Part shown: piece by piece, positions 1-9,005 of the stretch | Layout of the letters: each line of letters begins with the position of its first letter | Position numbering within the stretch: the first letter of the stretch is position 1 | Origin: Nitrospirota bacterium | GTDB lineage: Bacteria; JACPQY01 | Assembly (NCBI GenBank): GCA_016180645.1 | Contig: JACPAV010000007.1 | Location: 140,951 to 204,950, forward strand | DNA length: 64,000 nt | Direction: 5' to 3' | Notes under the pieces: generated by a model | Told to the model about the DNA's origin: nothing | The model's input: only the letters and a program-made list of their open reading frames with translations | Databases searched by the model: none | Made by a program: the position numbers and the translations under genes

Positions 1-3000
1 GAAGACTTCCTCGTCTCCGGGGGCGGGTACAGTAAGGGCGACAAGTCGGCGTACGATCCTGCGCGGAGCTTGTTCCCCCAAGAGGTCTTGGGATTCATCC
101 GCGAGACTCAGCCCAAGGAATGGGAGTACCTCAAGAATCTCCAAAAAGAGAAAGCCGAAGAGATTCTTTTTGATGACCTCTGCCGCGCGCTCGACTCAAA
201 TCAGGAAGGCTGCCTCTCCGTGCTCCGGCACGGGTTCAAGTGCTTCGGAAAGCTGTTCCGCGTGGCGTATTTCTCTCCGGCCAGCGGTCTGAATCCGGAA
301 ATCCAGAAGCTCTACGATGCGAACCGGCTGACGATCACCCGTCAGGTCGTCTATTCAAGCCGGCACGGGAATTCAATTGATGTCGCGTTGGCGCTGAATG
401 GGATTCCCGTCGCCACCGCCGAACTTAAGAATCCCATGACCGGCCAGAACTGGCGTCACGCCATCCACCAGTACAAGAGCGACCGAGATCCTGCCGATCT
501 GATCCTTCAATTCAAGAAGCGGGCGCTGGTCCACTTTGCGGCGGACCCGGACGAGGTCTACATGACCACCCGCCTCGCGGGCGGCAATACCCACTTCCTG
601 CCCCTCAACCGGGGCCATAACAACGGCGCGGGGAACCCGGAAAATCCCACGGGGTGGAAAACGGCCTACCTCTGGGAGGAAATCCTGGAGCGGCACAGCT
701 TTCTGGATATTCTCGCGCGATTCGTCCATCTCCAGGTCGAAGAGAAGAAGCTGGGCGGGAAGACCGTCAAACGAGAGAGCATGATTTTCCCACGCTACCA
801 CCAGCTTGATTCGGTCCGGCGGCTGGTTGCGGACGTGCGCCGGGAGGGGGCGGGGACGAACTATCTTGTCCAGCATTCCGCGGGGAGCGGGAAGAGCAAC
901 TCCATTGCGTGGCTCGCCCATCGGCTGTCGAGCCTCTACAACGAGAAGGACGAGAAGGTGTTTGACTCGGTGGTGGTGGTGACGGATCGGGTTGTTCTGG
1001 ACCAGCAGCTTCAGAACACGATCTATCAATTCGAGCACAAGCAGGGCGTCGTCCAGAAGATCGACGTCGATTCCGAACAGTTGGCGAAGGCGCTCTCCGC
1101 CGGAGTCCCCATCGTGATTACGACGCTTCAGAAGTTTCCTTTCGTGACCGAGAAGATCGGCGATCTCCCCAAACGGAAGTACGCCGTCATCATCGACGAA
1201 GCGCACAGCTCGCAGGGCGGGGAGACGGCGGCTGATCTGAAGGGTGTTCTCGGCGGCGCGGCCATCAGGGAGGAAGCGCAGAAGAAGAAGGAAGAAGAGG
1301 GGCTGACGGACTACGAGGAGGAGGTCTTGCGGACGATGGCCAAACGTGGTCGCCAGCCGAACATCAGCTTCTTCGCCTTCACGGCCACGCCCAAATACAA
1401 GACGCTCGAAGTCTTCGGTCGTCCAGGAGCGTACGGAAAGCCTCAGCCATTCCATCTCTACAGCATGCGCCAGGCCATCGAGGAACGCTTCATCCTGGAC
1501 GTTCTCAAGCACTACACGACTTACCAGACCTACTACCGCCTTGTGAAATCCATCGAGGACGATCCCAAGGTGGACAAGCGCAAGGCAGCCCGCGCGCTTG
1601 CACGGTTTATGAGCCTGCACCCGCACAACATCGCCCAGAAGACGGAGGTTATGGTCGAGCATTTCCGCCATTTCACGATGCACAAGATCGGAGGCCGCGC
1701 GAAGGCCATGGTGGTCACGTCCAGCCGCCTCCATGCCGTGCGGTACAAATTGGAATTCGACAAGTACATCAAGGAAAAGGGCTACAGGGGCATCAAGACG
1801 CTCGTCGCTTTCTCCGGAAGGGTGATCGATCCGGATGTACGGGGGATGGAGTTCACCGAGGAGGGCATGAACATCGATGCCAAGGGGAATCGAATCCGTG
1901 AGAAGGAACTCCCGGAGCGGTTCGGGACGGATGAATATCAAGTGCTTCTCGTGGCGGAGAAGTTCCAGACCGGGTTCGACCAGCCGTTGCTGCACACCAT
2001 GTACGTGGACAAGCGACTTGCGGGAATCCAGGCCGTTCAGACCCTATCGAGGCTGAATCGGACATGCCCCGGCAAGGAGGACACCTTCGTGCTGGACTTT
2101 GTGAACGACCCGAAGGAGATCCAGGATGCGTTTCAACCGTATTACGAGCAGACGCTTGTGGGGGAGCGCGCCGAGGCGAAGCAACTCTACGAACTTCAGG
2201 CCAAGCTGAACGCGCATCAAATCTATCACGCGGAGGAAGTCGAGGAGTTTTGCAAGGCGTTCTATCGTCCCGCGCGGGAGCAAACCCCCGCCGATCATGC
2301 CCGCATGAACGCGTGTCTCGATCCCGCCGTGGGACGATTCAAGGAACTCGAGGAGGACAAGCGGGAGGAGTTCCGGAAAACCTTGATCGCGTATCGGAAC
2401 CTGTACGCGTTTCTGTCGCAGGTGATCCCGTTCCAGGATTCGGACTTGGAGAAGCTCTACACGTACATCCGATTCCTTCTGGCGAAGCTTCCGAGGGAGG
2501 ATCGGGGTCCCGTCTACGACTTCGAGGATGAGGTGGCGCTCAAGTACTACCGGGTCCAGAAGATCGGCGAGGGTTCGATCAAGCTGGATGCGGGGAAGCA
2601 AGCGCCCATCTCCGGGCCGACGGAAGTCGGAACGGGAGTGGTCCGGGGAGTCCAGATCGAGCTGTCGAAATTGATCGACATCTTGAACGAGCGATTCGGG
2701 ACGGAGTTTAAGCCGGGCGATCAACTATTCCTGGACTCGATCAAGGAGGACGCAGTGGGCAACTCCAATTTGAGGCAGGCGGCATTGGCTAACACGATGG
2801 AGAACTTCGGATACGTCTTCCTGAAGGCGCTCGAAGGATTGTTCATCGACCGGATGGAACAAAATGAGGAGATGACGGCGCGGTTCATGAACGACGGGGA
2901 GTTCAAGGAGGTGATCGGGAAACACCTCTTGAAGGAAGTCTACCAGCACATCCGGTCACAGGGATCGAAAGGGCAAGCGGAGGTCCTGCCATTCCGGCGC

Positions 3001-3474
3001 GTGACGCCCTCGGAGAAGGACAAGTACCGGACTTGCCTGCCGTTGGTGCCGCTTCAGGCCGCCGCGGGCGCATTCAGTGGATCGCAGGCGGTTTCGCCGC
3101 AGGATGGCGAGTGGGTGGAAATTGATTCGGGGCACAAGTTGAGGCTGGGCATGTTCGTGGCGCAGGTGAAAGGTCGTTCCATGGAGCCGCGCATCCCGGA
3201 TGGCGCATACTGCCTGTTTCGCGCTCCTGTGGAGGGCTCCCGGCAGGGTCGGACTGTGCTGGCGCAGCATCGCGACATCCACGACCCCGATTCCGGCGGG
3301 CAGTACACCGTCAAACGGTATACCAGTCGCAAGGTGGCGGATGGCGCGGGTGGCTGGCGGCACGTCGAGATCGCCCTCCAGCCTGAGAACAAAGATTACG
3401 CCCCCATCATGCTGAAAGCCGACGACGAAGGTTCCATCTCCGTCATCGCCGAACTTTTGGAAGTGCTCAAGTAG
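1..3474 (+). CDS. hsdR: Type I restriction endonuclease R subunit fused to a C-terminal S24 (LexA-like) domain; 5' end outside window
   Basis: The frame is open from base 1, so the N-terminus lies upstream. Counting from the codon at 70, the order is an HsdR nuclease domain (D-x..ELK near 104-120), Walker A SAGSGKS near 269-275, IIDEAH near 374, motif III FAFTATP, then helicase domain 2. This is the ATP-dependent translocase/nuclease subunit of a type I restriction enzyme. The last 120 or so residues are unlike normal HsdR. They contain KGRSMEPRIPDGAYC near 1034 and TVKRYTSRK near 1080, matching the Ser and Lys of the LexA/UmuD S24 fold. No M or S gene is visible; they may lie upstream. It differs clearly from the second HsdR at 38348-41107. 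The R-subunit call is firm; a role for the S24 part is inference. Confidence 0.9.
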   Translation, partial: EDFLVSGGGYSKGDKSAYDPARSLFPQEVLGFIRETQPKEWEYLKNLQKEKAEEILFDDLCRALDSNQEGCLSVLRHGFKCFGKLFRVAYFSPASGLNPEIQKLYDANRLTITRQVVYSSRHGNSIDVALALNGIPVATAELKNPMTGQNWRHAIHQYKSDRDPADLILQFKKRALVHFAADPDEVYMTTRLAGGNTHFLPLNRGHNNGAGNPENPTGWKTAYLWEEILERHSFLDILARFVHLQVEEKKLGGKTVKRESMIFPRYHQLDSVRRLVADVRREGAGTNYLVQHSAGSGKSNSIAWLAHRLSSLYNEKDEKVFDSVVVVTDRVVLDQQLQNTIYQFEHKQGVVQKIDVDSEQLAKALSAGVPIVITTLQKFPFVTEKIGDLPKRKYAVIIDEAHSSQGGETAADLKGVLGGAAIREEAQKKKEEEGLTDYEEEVLRTMAKRGRQPNISFFAFTATPKYKTLEVFGRPGAYGKPQPFHLYSMRQAIEERFILDVLKHYTTYQTYYRLVKSIEDDPKVDKRKAARALARFMSLHPHNIAQKTEVMVEHFRHFTMHKIGGRAKAMVVTSSRLHAVRYKLEFDKYIKEKGYRGIKTLVAFSGRVIDPDVRGMEFTEEGMNIDAKGNRIREKELPERFGTDEYQVLLVAEKFQTGFDQPLLHTMYVDKRLAGIQAVQTLSRLNRTCPGKEDTFVLDFVNDPKEIQDAFQPYYEQTLVGERAEAKQLYELQAKLNAHQIYHAEEVEEFCKAFYRPAREQTPADHARMNACLDPAVGRFKELEEDKREEFRKTLIAYRNLYAFLSQVIPFQDSDLEKLYTYIRFLLAKLPREDRGPVYDFEDEVALKYYRVQKIGEGSIKLDAGKQAPISGPTEVGTGVVRGVQIELSKLIDILNERFGTEFKPGDQLFLDSIKEDAVGNSNLRQAALANTMENFGYVFLKALEGLFIDRMEQNEEMTARFMNDGEFKEVIGKHLLKEVYQHIRSQGSKGQAEVLPFRRVTPSEKDKYRTCLPLVPLQAAAGAFSGSQAVSPQDGEWVEIDSGHKLRLGMFVAQVKGRSMEPRIPDGAYCLFRAPVEGSRQGRTVLAQHRDIHDPDSGGQYTVKRYTSRKVADGAGGWRHVEIALQPENKDYAPIMLKADDEGSISVIAELLEVLK

Positions 3475-3569
3475 GTTGGGCCGCTTTGAATTCGTCCAGT
3501 GGCGGCTCGTATTACGGAGAACCCGCGAGGCTCAGTTGTCCATGGATGGGGACCTGCGGGCCTTCCCCG

Positions 3570-5342
3570 TCAGACAAGGAGGTTCAAGCGGCCGTTCGAA
3601 TCGAAGTCGGAGCGGAGTTTTTCAAAATCTTCCCGTGCGAGGGGATGGTACGTTGCGTCGTTGCGGCGGCGGAAATAGATGACCTCGGCGCGTTCAGGAT
3701 GAAAATAGCCCGCCTTCAGCTCGCGCACGATGATCTTGTGGGTTTCGGTCAGAGGGAAAGTGTTCACAATTCGAATGAAGTCGGGGAACCATTTCCGATC
3801 CCGACCGTTGCGGCTGACTTCGCGTTCGCAATAGTCGAAAAAGGCCTGGGGATCGAAGGCCCGGCCGTCCTTGAGCTGAATCGCGGCCATGACCCATTCA
3901 TCACTCACCGGATTGGGGACACCATAGGCGGCGGCTAGATACACGTCCGGGAAACCGCTCACGAGATCCACGACACAATCGGCGCTGAAGTTCTCGCCGT
4001 CTTTTCGAATCCAATCATCGGTCCGCCCGACAAAGTAGAGATAGCGATGGCCGTTGATCAGCCGGATCATTCCCAAGTCGCCGGATCGGTAGAGGCCATC
4101 GGAGAATTTCTTCTGCGTGGCGGCCTCATCCCCGTGATAGCCTTGGAAGAGTCCGGTAGGTGTACCCCCTCGCACGATCTCTCCCACCGCTTCCGCGTAG
4201 TTGAGTATATTTGCGCTCCCATCGAATTCAGCGGGGGGGCACGTTGCACCGCTCCCGTTTCGGATGAAGACGTTTTCGTCGGTAACCTCACCTACGCTGT
4301 CGATGGGGTCTCCTGGTCGGCAACACGTGGCGATTTCCGCCTCGGTGCTTCCGTACATCTCGTAGAAGTGTTCGAGTCCGAGCCATCGGATGAACTTGAT
4401 GCGCTGCTTGCCGCTGGCGCCGGTTCCGAGGGCGAGGCGGAGCTTCCGGCGGGGATGGTCCCGCACCTCGCGGAGGATGCGGGATTCGTCGTCTCCGTAT
4501 TTCTTTGCGATGGCTTCCAGGATGTATTGGACCGGCTGGCCGACGTAGTTCCAGTAGGTGGCGCCATGGTTGAATATGTCGTCCAGGTAGGCTGAAGCGG
4601 AGAACTTTTCCCGGAGAATGATCTTCGCCCCGACCGCATAGGCGGGCATCCAGTTCAGGTAATGCGCGTTGGAGTGGAAGAGCGGCATGCAGATGTAGCC
4701 GACGTCGTCAGGTTTGAGTCCGATCAGGTTGGCCGTGTAGGCCCCGATGGCGCGTAGCTTTCCGTGGCTGTTGAGGATCCCTTTGGGGAGGCCGGTTGTG
4801 CCGGAAGTATAGATCACCATCCAGGGAGTAGAAGCGTCGACTGGAACATCCGGCGGTTCTTCCGCCGCCGATCGGAGGCTGGATCGAAGGGAGGAAAACC
4901 TTGACTCAATCGTTCCGCCGGGGCCCGCGAGCAGGAGAGACTTGGCGGCGAGATCTGGGCTATTTGCTCTTGCCTTCTCAAGGACCGGCCGGTGAGTGTC
5001 GTCGGCCACGAGGATATCGGCGCCGCTTTTCTCGATGACGCGTGCGAGTGTATCGCCTCCGAGACCGGTGTTGATGGCGAAGAGTGTGCCACCCGAGAAA
5101 GCGGCTCCGCCGAAGAGATACAGGTAGTCGAGGCTATTGCGCATCAGCGCAGCCACCTGCGGTGGCTTCGAGGAGTCCCGCCGTGCGGCGAGGAGCATGT
5201 GGGCCCACAGGCAGGAGGTCCGGAGGTAGTCCGCGTAGGTTACGGTCTGATCTCCAATTTGCACCATGACGCGCCCCGCGGATTCGGGATCGGTCCCGCG
5301 CTGAATGACCAACTCATTAAAGGTGAAAGGAGAGACCTGCAT
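3570..5342 (-). CDS. AMP-dependent acyl-CoA synthetase (fatty-acyl-CoA ligase, FATP-like)
   Basis: An adenylate-forming ligase of about 590 residues that should activate a carboxylic acid with ATP and join it to CoA. The P-loop-like YTSGTTGLPKG lies near residues 178-188, YGSTEAE follows in the core, and a GRTDDWIRKDGENF hinge begins the C-terminal domain. Layout and length fit the very-long-chain/FATP branch of the acyl-CoA synthetases, but the substrate cannot be read from sequence. The start is uncertain: ATG at 5342 matches the family N-terminus, while a TTG at 5384 would add 14 residues; neither has a strong Shine-Dalgarno. It diverges from the RetSat-like gene at 5444 with about 100 bp between, so the two may share a control region. 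It converges on hsdR at 3474. Confidence 0.88.
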   Translation of the reverse strand: MQVSPFTFNELVIQRGTDPESAGRVMVQIGDQTVTYADYLRTSCLWAHMLLAARRDSSKPPQVAALMRNSLDYLYLFGGAAFSGGTLFAINTGLGGDTLARVIEKSGADILVADDTHRPVLEKARANSPDLAAKSLLLAGPGGTIESRFSSLRSSLRSAAEEPPDVPVDASTPWMVIYTSGTTGLPKGILNSHGKLRAIGAYTANLIGLKPDDVGYICMPLFHSNAHYLNWMPAYAVGAKIILREKFSASAYLDDIFNHGATYWNYVGQPVQYILEAIAKKYGDDESRILREVRDHPRRKLRLALGTGASGKQRIKFIRWLGLEHFYEMYGSTEAEIATCCRPGDPIDSVGEVTDENVFIRNGSGATCPPAEFDGSANILNYAEAVGEIVRGGTPTGLFQGYHGDEAATQKKFSDGLYRSGDLGMIRLINGHRYLYFVGRTDDWIRKDGENFSADCVVDLVSGFPDVYLAAAYGVPNPVSDEWVMAAIQLKDGRAFDPQAFFDYCEREVSRNGRDRKWFPDFIRIVNTFPLTETHKIIVRELKAGYFHPERAEVIYFRRRNDATYHPLAREDFEKLRSDFDSNGRLNLLV

Positions 5343-5443
5343 GATCCACGATCGTACCATCCCTGTGGGGGAGAACCCAATCAAACCTTGCCAAAAGGCT
5401 TGTCACGAGGATGCCTTGGAGTACACTCCGTGCGAGGCAAGAA

Positions 5444-6982
5444 ATGGCGCGAGCATTCGACGCGATCGTGATCGGGACCGGCATTGGCGGCCTCACGGCG
5501 GGTCTGTCCCTCCAACGCGCCGGACGAAGCGTCCTACTTCTCGAAGCCGGAAAGCAGTTCGGTGGGATGCTCAATCCGTTCGCGCGGAAGCACTATCATT
5601 TCGACGTGGGCATCCACTATGTGGGCGAGGCGGGTCCCGGCCAGACGATGCGCGGGGTACTCGATTCGCTCGGCCTTGAGGAGATTCGATTTCGTGAGAT
5701 CAATCCCGACTGCATAGACCGGTATGTGTTCGATGGCTACGAGGCAAAGCTTGTGAAAGGCATCGACCGCTGGGGCGACCTCCTTGTGAAGGATTTCCCA
5801 AAGGAAGAAGTCGCGATCCGCCGGTTTCTGGATCTCATGAGGGGCTGCGAGACACTCTCGAAGGCCGCCATGAAACGGCCCACGCTGGCGGAGGCGGTCC
5901 GCGTGCTCAAGATGTCCGGAGACTTGATTCCCTTGTTCACTCGTCCGTACTCGGATCTTCTCGCCCGCTATTTCAAGGATCCGGTTCTGCGAAACGTGTT
6001 CGCGGGCCCGGGCGGCGACATCGGCGTGCCGCCCAGCCGCGCGAGCGCCATCACCTCCATTGTTCTCCTGACGCACTATCTGGGCGGCGCGTACTATCCC
6101 GTCGGCGGGAGCGGCGCCATGCGCGACGCCTATGTGACCGCACTGGAGAAACACGGAGCGGAGTTGAAGCGAAACGCGTTGGTTCGTCGGATCGAGGTCC
6201 TCGGCAAACACAAGTTCGCGGTCGAAACGGAGAAGGGAGAACGCTTCGAAGCGCGTTCGGTGATTTCGAACGTGGACGTGAAAAACACCGTCGAAATGAT
6301 CCATGGGAAGAAACCGAGCTACCGAACGCGACGGAAAGCCAAGAGCATCCGCCCCAGCCTGGGATCGTTCTGCGTGTATGTGGCGACCGATCTCGATGTT
6401 TCGAAGTCCGGCGTCACCGACGCCAACATTTGGCACTACGGAACGAATGACATCGAGGCGCTCTATCAAACGGTCTATGACAATCGGATTCCGGAAAAGC
6501 CATTTTTTTTCCTCACCTCGCCCACGTTGAAGGACCCGGAGTCCGAGCGCGCGCCCGCGGGTCACCAGATCGTGGAGTTCATCACCTTTGCGCCCACGGA
6601 ACCGTTCAAGCCGTGGTTCGAGAAGCCGGCCATGAAGCGGGGTCCGGCGTATGGCGCGATCAAGGAGGAGATCGCTGAGAAGGTCCTGGAGAGTGCCGAG
6701 CGGTATGTGCCGGGACTGCGTGATCACATCGTATTGAAGGAGAGCGCGACCCCGGCCACGGTCTGGCATTTTGTGCGCGGACGCGAAGGGGGCATCTACG
6801 GTCCCGAGCACAGTCCCGATCAGACGACGTTCCGCAGATTCACTACTCAAATAGGGATACCGGGGCTTTACCTCGCCGGCGCCAGCGTGCTCGGGGCGGG
6901 GATCATGCCGTGCCTGATCAGCGGGATGATGGCCTCGAAGGCTTGCATGAAGCATCTGGGGCGCCAAAAGGCCGGTGCATAA
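5444..6982 (+). CDS. FAD-dependent oxidoreductase of the phytoene desaturase / retinol saturase family
   Basis: A 512-residue flavoprotein. The Rossmann FAD-binding motif GTGIGGLTAGLSLQRAG is at about residues 10-26, followed by LLLEAG, and the FAD-closing segment GLYLAGASVLGAGI lies near the C-terminus. The segment HFDVGIHYVGE is typical of all-trans-retinol 13,14-reductase-like (RetSat) members of the CrtI family, which saturate or desaturate polyene or isoprenoid chains. No carotenoid gene is nearby, so the substrate is unknown. ATG 5444 is preferred over the upstream ATG 5411 because GAGG sits 8 bases before it and the flavin motif then starts at the usual position. Its last bases overlap the next hydrolase gene, suggesting a two-gene transcript. 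Confidence 0.88.
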   Translation: MARAFDAIVIGTGIGGLTAGLSLQRAGRSVLLLEAGKQFGGMLNPFARKHYHFDVGIHYVGEAGPGQTMRGVLDSLGLEEIRFREINPDCIDRYVFDGYEAKLVKGIDRWGDLLVKDFPKEEVAIRRFLDLMRGCETLSKAAMKRPTLAEAVRVLKMSGDLIPLFTRPYSDLLARYFKDPVLRNVFAGPGGDIGVPPSRASAITSIVLLTHYLGGAYYPVGGSGAMRDAYVTALEKHGAELKRNALVRRIEVLGKHKFAVETEKGERFEARSVISNVDVKNTVEMIHGKKPSYRTRRKAKSIRPSLGSFCVYVATDLDVSKSGVTDANIWHYGTNDIEALYQTVYDNRIPEKPFFFLTSPTLKDPESERAPAGHQIVEFITFAPTEPFKPWFEKPAMKRGPAYGAIKEEIAEKVLESAERYVPGLRDHIVLKESATPATVWHFVRGREGGIYGPEHSPDQTTFRRFTTQIGIPGLYLAGASVLGAGIMPCLISGMMASKACMKHLGRQKAGA

Positions 6983-8246
6983 CGTGAAAGACCGAAAGAC
7001 GTCGCCGGAGGACTCGCGATCCACGATTGTCTCGCGCATCGCTCACGAGGCCTACCAGCATGCGCCACGGATTCTGCCCAAGGGCCCGTGGTGGAGATAC
7101 CTCGAAAGCAACTTCAGCGAACGGCCGGAAGGGTTTGAGCTGAAATTCCGCGACCTGTGGCGTGTGGAAGCCACGGCCGCATCCGACGTCTTCATCCGTA
7201 CTGCCGGCGCCTCGCTGATTGGAGCACTGGCCCTTCCCATCGGCTACCACCCCTTCAAGATCCGAGAGATGTTTCGAGATCGGGACTTTTATGAGTTGAT
7301 GGCGGATAGCGGCGACCCGCAACAATTCTTTCACGAGCCTCCAAAGGACCACCCGATTCGGAGGGAAACGCCGCGGTGGCCGTACTTCCGTCCGGAAGGG
7401 GGGGTGTGCGAGGACCTCAGCTTTGAGAGTCCTTTCGAACCGGTGAATCCGCACCTTCGGAAGAGCTACCTCAGCATTGGGGAGAACCGGATCGCCCGCG
7501 CGAGGTATTGGAGACACAACGAAGGGCCGAGGCCGACGATCATCGCGGTGCACGGGTTTTTTGCCGACCCCTACTGGTTGAACGAGTGGTTCTTCGCCTT
7601 GCCGTGGTTCTATCGCAAAGGGTGCGACGTGCTGCTGTACACGCTGCCCTTCCACGGTCGAAGACAGTCAAAGTTTTCTCCTTTCAGCGGGCACGGTTTT
7701 TTTGCCTACGGGCTTTCCCATATGAACGAGGCTTTCGCGCATGCCGTGTACGATTTCCGGATCCTGATGAATTTTCTTGAGCGCGAGATGGGTGCGAAGA
7801 AGATCGGCGTGACAGGGGTGAGCCTGGGGGGATACACGTCGGCCATCCTGGCCTGTGCCGAACCGCGCCTCCAGTTCTCCGTTCCCAACGTGCCGGTGGT
7901 GAGCATTGCGGACCTCGTGTTGGAATGGGAACCGGTGGGGAAGGCCGTGCGGCTGATGCTCTTCGCGCTTCGGAGGTCGGTGAAGGACATCCGCCACATG
8001 CTGGCCGTGCACTGCCCTCTGACCTACCGCCCGGTGCTCCCCAAGAACCGGTTGATGATCATCGGCGGCGTGGGCGACCGGTTGGCCCCTCCCAAGCATT
8101 CGCGTCTCCTTTGGGACCATTGGGGCCGCTGCCGCATCCACTGGTACCCCGGCAGCCATCTGCTTCATCTCGACAAAGGCGACTACCTCCGCCAGATGGC
8201 GAAGTTCCTCACCGAGATCCGATTCTTGGAGCCTAGCCACCGTTGA
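6975..8246 (+). CDS. Alpha/beta hydrolase, ABHD18-like
   Basis: A 423-residue serine hydrolase-like protein. It has the oxyanion-side HGFF motif near residue 193, a nucleophile elbow GVSLGGY with Ser near 283, a later Asp-bearing GGVGDRLAPP, and a His-bearing YPGSHLLHLDKG near the end, so a full catalytic triad is available. The long N-terminal extension before the hydrolase fold resembles the ABHD18/DUF2048 group. The GTG at 6975 overlaps the stop of the RetSat-like gene by 8 bases, indicating translational coupling; a second GTG at 6984 is possible. Coupling to an FAD polyene reductase suggests a lipid ester substrate, but this is inference. Confidence 0.85.
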   Translation: MHNVKDRKTSPEDSRSTIVSRIAHEAYQHAPRILPKGPWWRYLESNFSERPEGFELKFRDLWRVEATAASDVFIRTAGASLIGALALPIGYHPFKIREMFRDRDFYELMADSGDPQQFFHEPPKDHPIRRETPRWPYFRPEGGVCEDLSFESPFEPVNPHLRKSYLSIGENRIARARYWRHNEGPRPTIIAVHGFFADPYWLNEWFFALPWFYRKGCDVLLYTLPFHGRRQSKFSPFSGHGFFAYGLSHMNEAFAHAVYDFRILMNFLEREMGAKKIGVTGVSLGGYTSAILACAEPRLQFSVPNVPVVSIADLVLEWEPVGKAVRLMLFALRRSVKDIRHMLAVHCPLTYRPVLPKNRLMIIGGVGDRLAPPKHSRLLWDHWGRCRIHWYPGSHLLHLDKGDYLRQMAKFLTEIRFLEPSHR

Positions 8247-8319
8247 TGTGTGGGGAGCTCCTGAGCCGGAAGCCGGAGTTCCTTGACTGAAAGCCGTGGG
8301 GTAAGAACCTATCAGGGTT

Positions 8320-8622
8320 ATTGAAGACTACCGCGGGGCGAGTGTCCGACTTACCGATGAACGCCTCAAACACATCCTCGGTCATCCCGAAATGGCCGGC
8401 ATGGAGGGCGAAATTGGAGAAGTTCTCAAGGCACCGGAAAAGGTCCTTCAGTCAGCGACGGATGAGCACGCCCACTTGTTCTACCGGCATCTTGAACGGA
8501 CGAACCTGGGCGGAAAGTGGCTATGCGTTGTGGTAAAGTATTCCGGTGATGACGCCTTCGTCTTGACGAGTTACTTGACCGACAAGCCGAAGAAAGGAGA
8601 GCAACTATGGCCCAAAAAGTGA
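8320..8622 (+). CDS. Putative toxin of the PBECR / DUF4258-like type, with no standard start codon
   Basis: The frame is open from the stop at 8302-8304 and reads VIEDYRGASVRLTDERLKHI and on to ATFLTSYLTD-like and LWPKK. The pattern RLTDERLKHILGHPEM, LYYR-like LFYRHLE, KWLCVVVKY and TSYLTDKPKKGE is that of small putative nucleases (PBECR/DUF4258-like) found beside DUF2283 genes. The first ATG in frame (8392) would delete the conserved first 24 residues. No ATG, GTG or TTG lies upstream, so translation must start at a rare codon such as ATT 8320, or the gene is damaged at its 5' end. It overlaps the DUF2283 gene by 16 bp, as toxin-antitoxin pairs do. The toxin role is inferred. Confidence 0.55.
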   Translation: MEDYRGASVRLTDERLKHILGHPEMAGMEGEIGEVLKAPEKVLQSATDEHAHLFYRHLERTNLGGKWLCVVVKYSGDDAFVLTSYLTDKPKKGEQLWPKK

Positions 8623-8843
8623 AAATCTGGTTCGATCCGGAGGGGGATTACCTTGAGGTGCTTTTTTCGGACCGGCCGGGATTCATGCGTGCGACGCAGA
8701 ACGACGCGGTCATGGAGAGGGTGGACAAGCAGGGCAACATTCTCGGTTTCTCGATCATGAAAGTCAGCCGCTTGAAAGGCGAAGCTCCCCTCGTTGCGAA
8801 TCTCTCCGGCGGTCCGATGCACGATTCAAGACCTGTCCCTTAA
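8607..8843 (+). CDS. DUF2283 family protein, likely antitoxin partner
   Basis: A 78-residue protein with the DUF2283 layout: KIWFDPEGDYLEVLFS near residues 5-20, then a glycine-rich turn and ILGFSIMKVSR. AGGAGAG stands 7-12 bases before ATG 8607, giving a firm start. The gene begins inside the last 16 bp of the PBECR-like gene, which implies coupled translation. DUF2283 proteins commonly accompany small toxin-like genes, which suits an antitoxin role, but no DNA-binding motif is obvious and the role is inferred. Confidence 0.75.
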   Translation: MAQKVKIWFDPEGDYLEVLFSDRPGFMRATQNDAVMERVDKQGNILGFSIMKVSRLKGEAPLVANLSGGPMHDSRPVP

Positions 8844-8873
8844 GTTGTAACCATGCAAGGCTGGAGTTGAGAC

Positions 8874-8999
8874 CTACTCGCCGATGATTTTGACGAGGAC
8901 GCGTTTCTTGCGGCGGCCGTCGAACTCGGCATAGAAAATCTGCTCCCACGGGCCGCGGAGGCTGCTTCTGTAGAGCGAGGGATGCGGCTGTGGTAGGGT
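8874..8999 (-). pseudogene. 3' remnant of a YjbQ/UPF0047 family gene
   Basis: On the minus strand about 40 codons end in [19 protein letters not shown] then LVKIIGE and a stop, which is the characteristic C-terminus of the YjbQ/UPF0047 family (about 135 residues when complete). Upstream of SLYRSSLRG the similarity stops, and the acyl-CoA dehydrogenase gene begins on the other strand at 9006. Only the last third of the gene survives, so it is a truncated relic. Confidence 0.6.
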
Positions 9000-9005
9000 C
9001 GAGAC

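Noticed and set aside
66-90. TTG at 70 as the true start of the first gene
   Set aside because: The frame continues to base 1 with typical HsdR N-terminal residues (GDKSAYDPARSL), so the gene begins outside the window.
373-1995. 540-codon open frame on the minus strand
   Set aside because: It lies opposite the restriction R subunit, and its Arg/Leu/His-rich translation shows no domain. It is a high-GC antisense shadow.
5534-7039. 501-codon open frame on the minus strand
   Set aside because: Antisense to the RetSat-like gene, whose flavin motifs are clear; no recognisable protein features.
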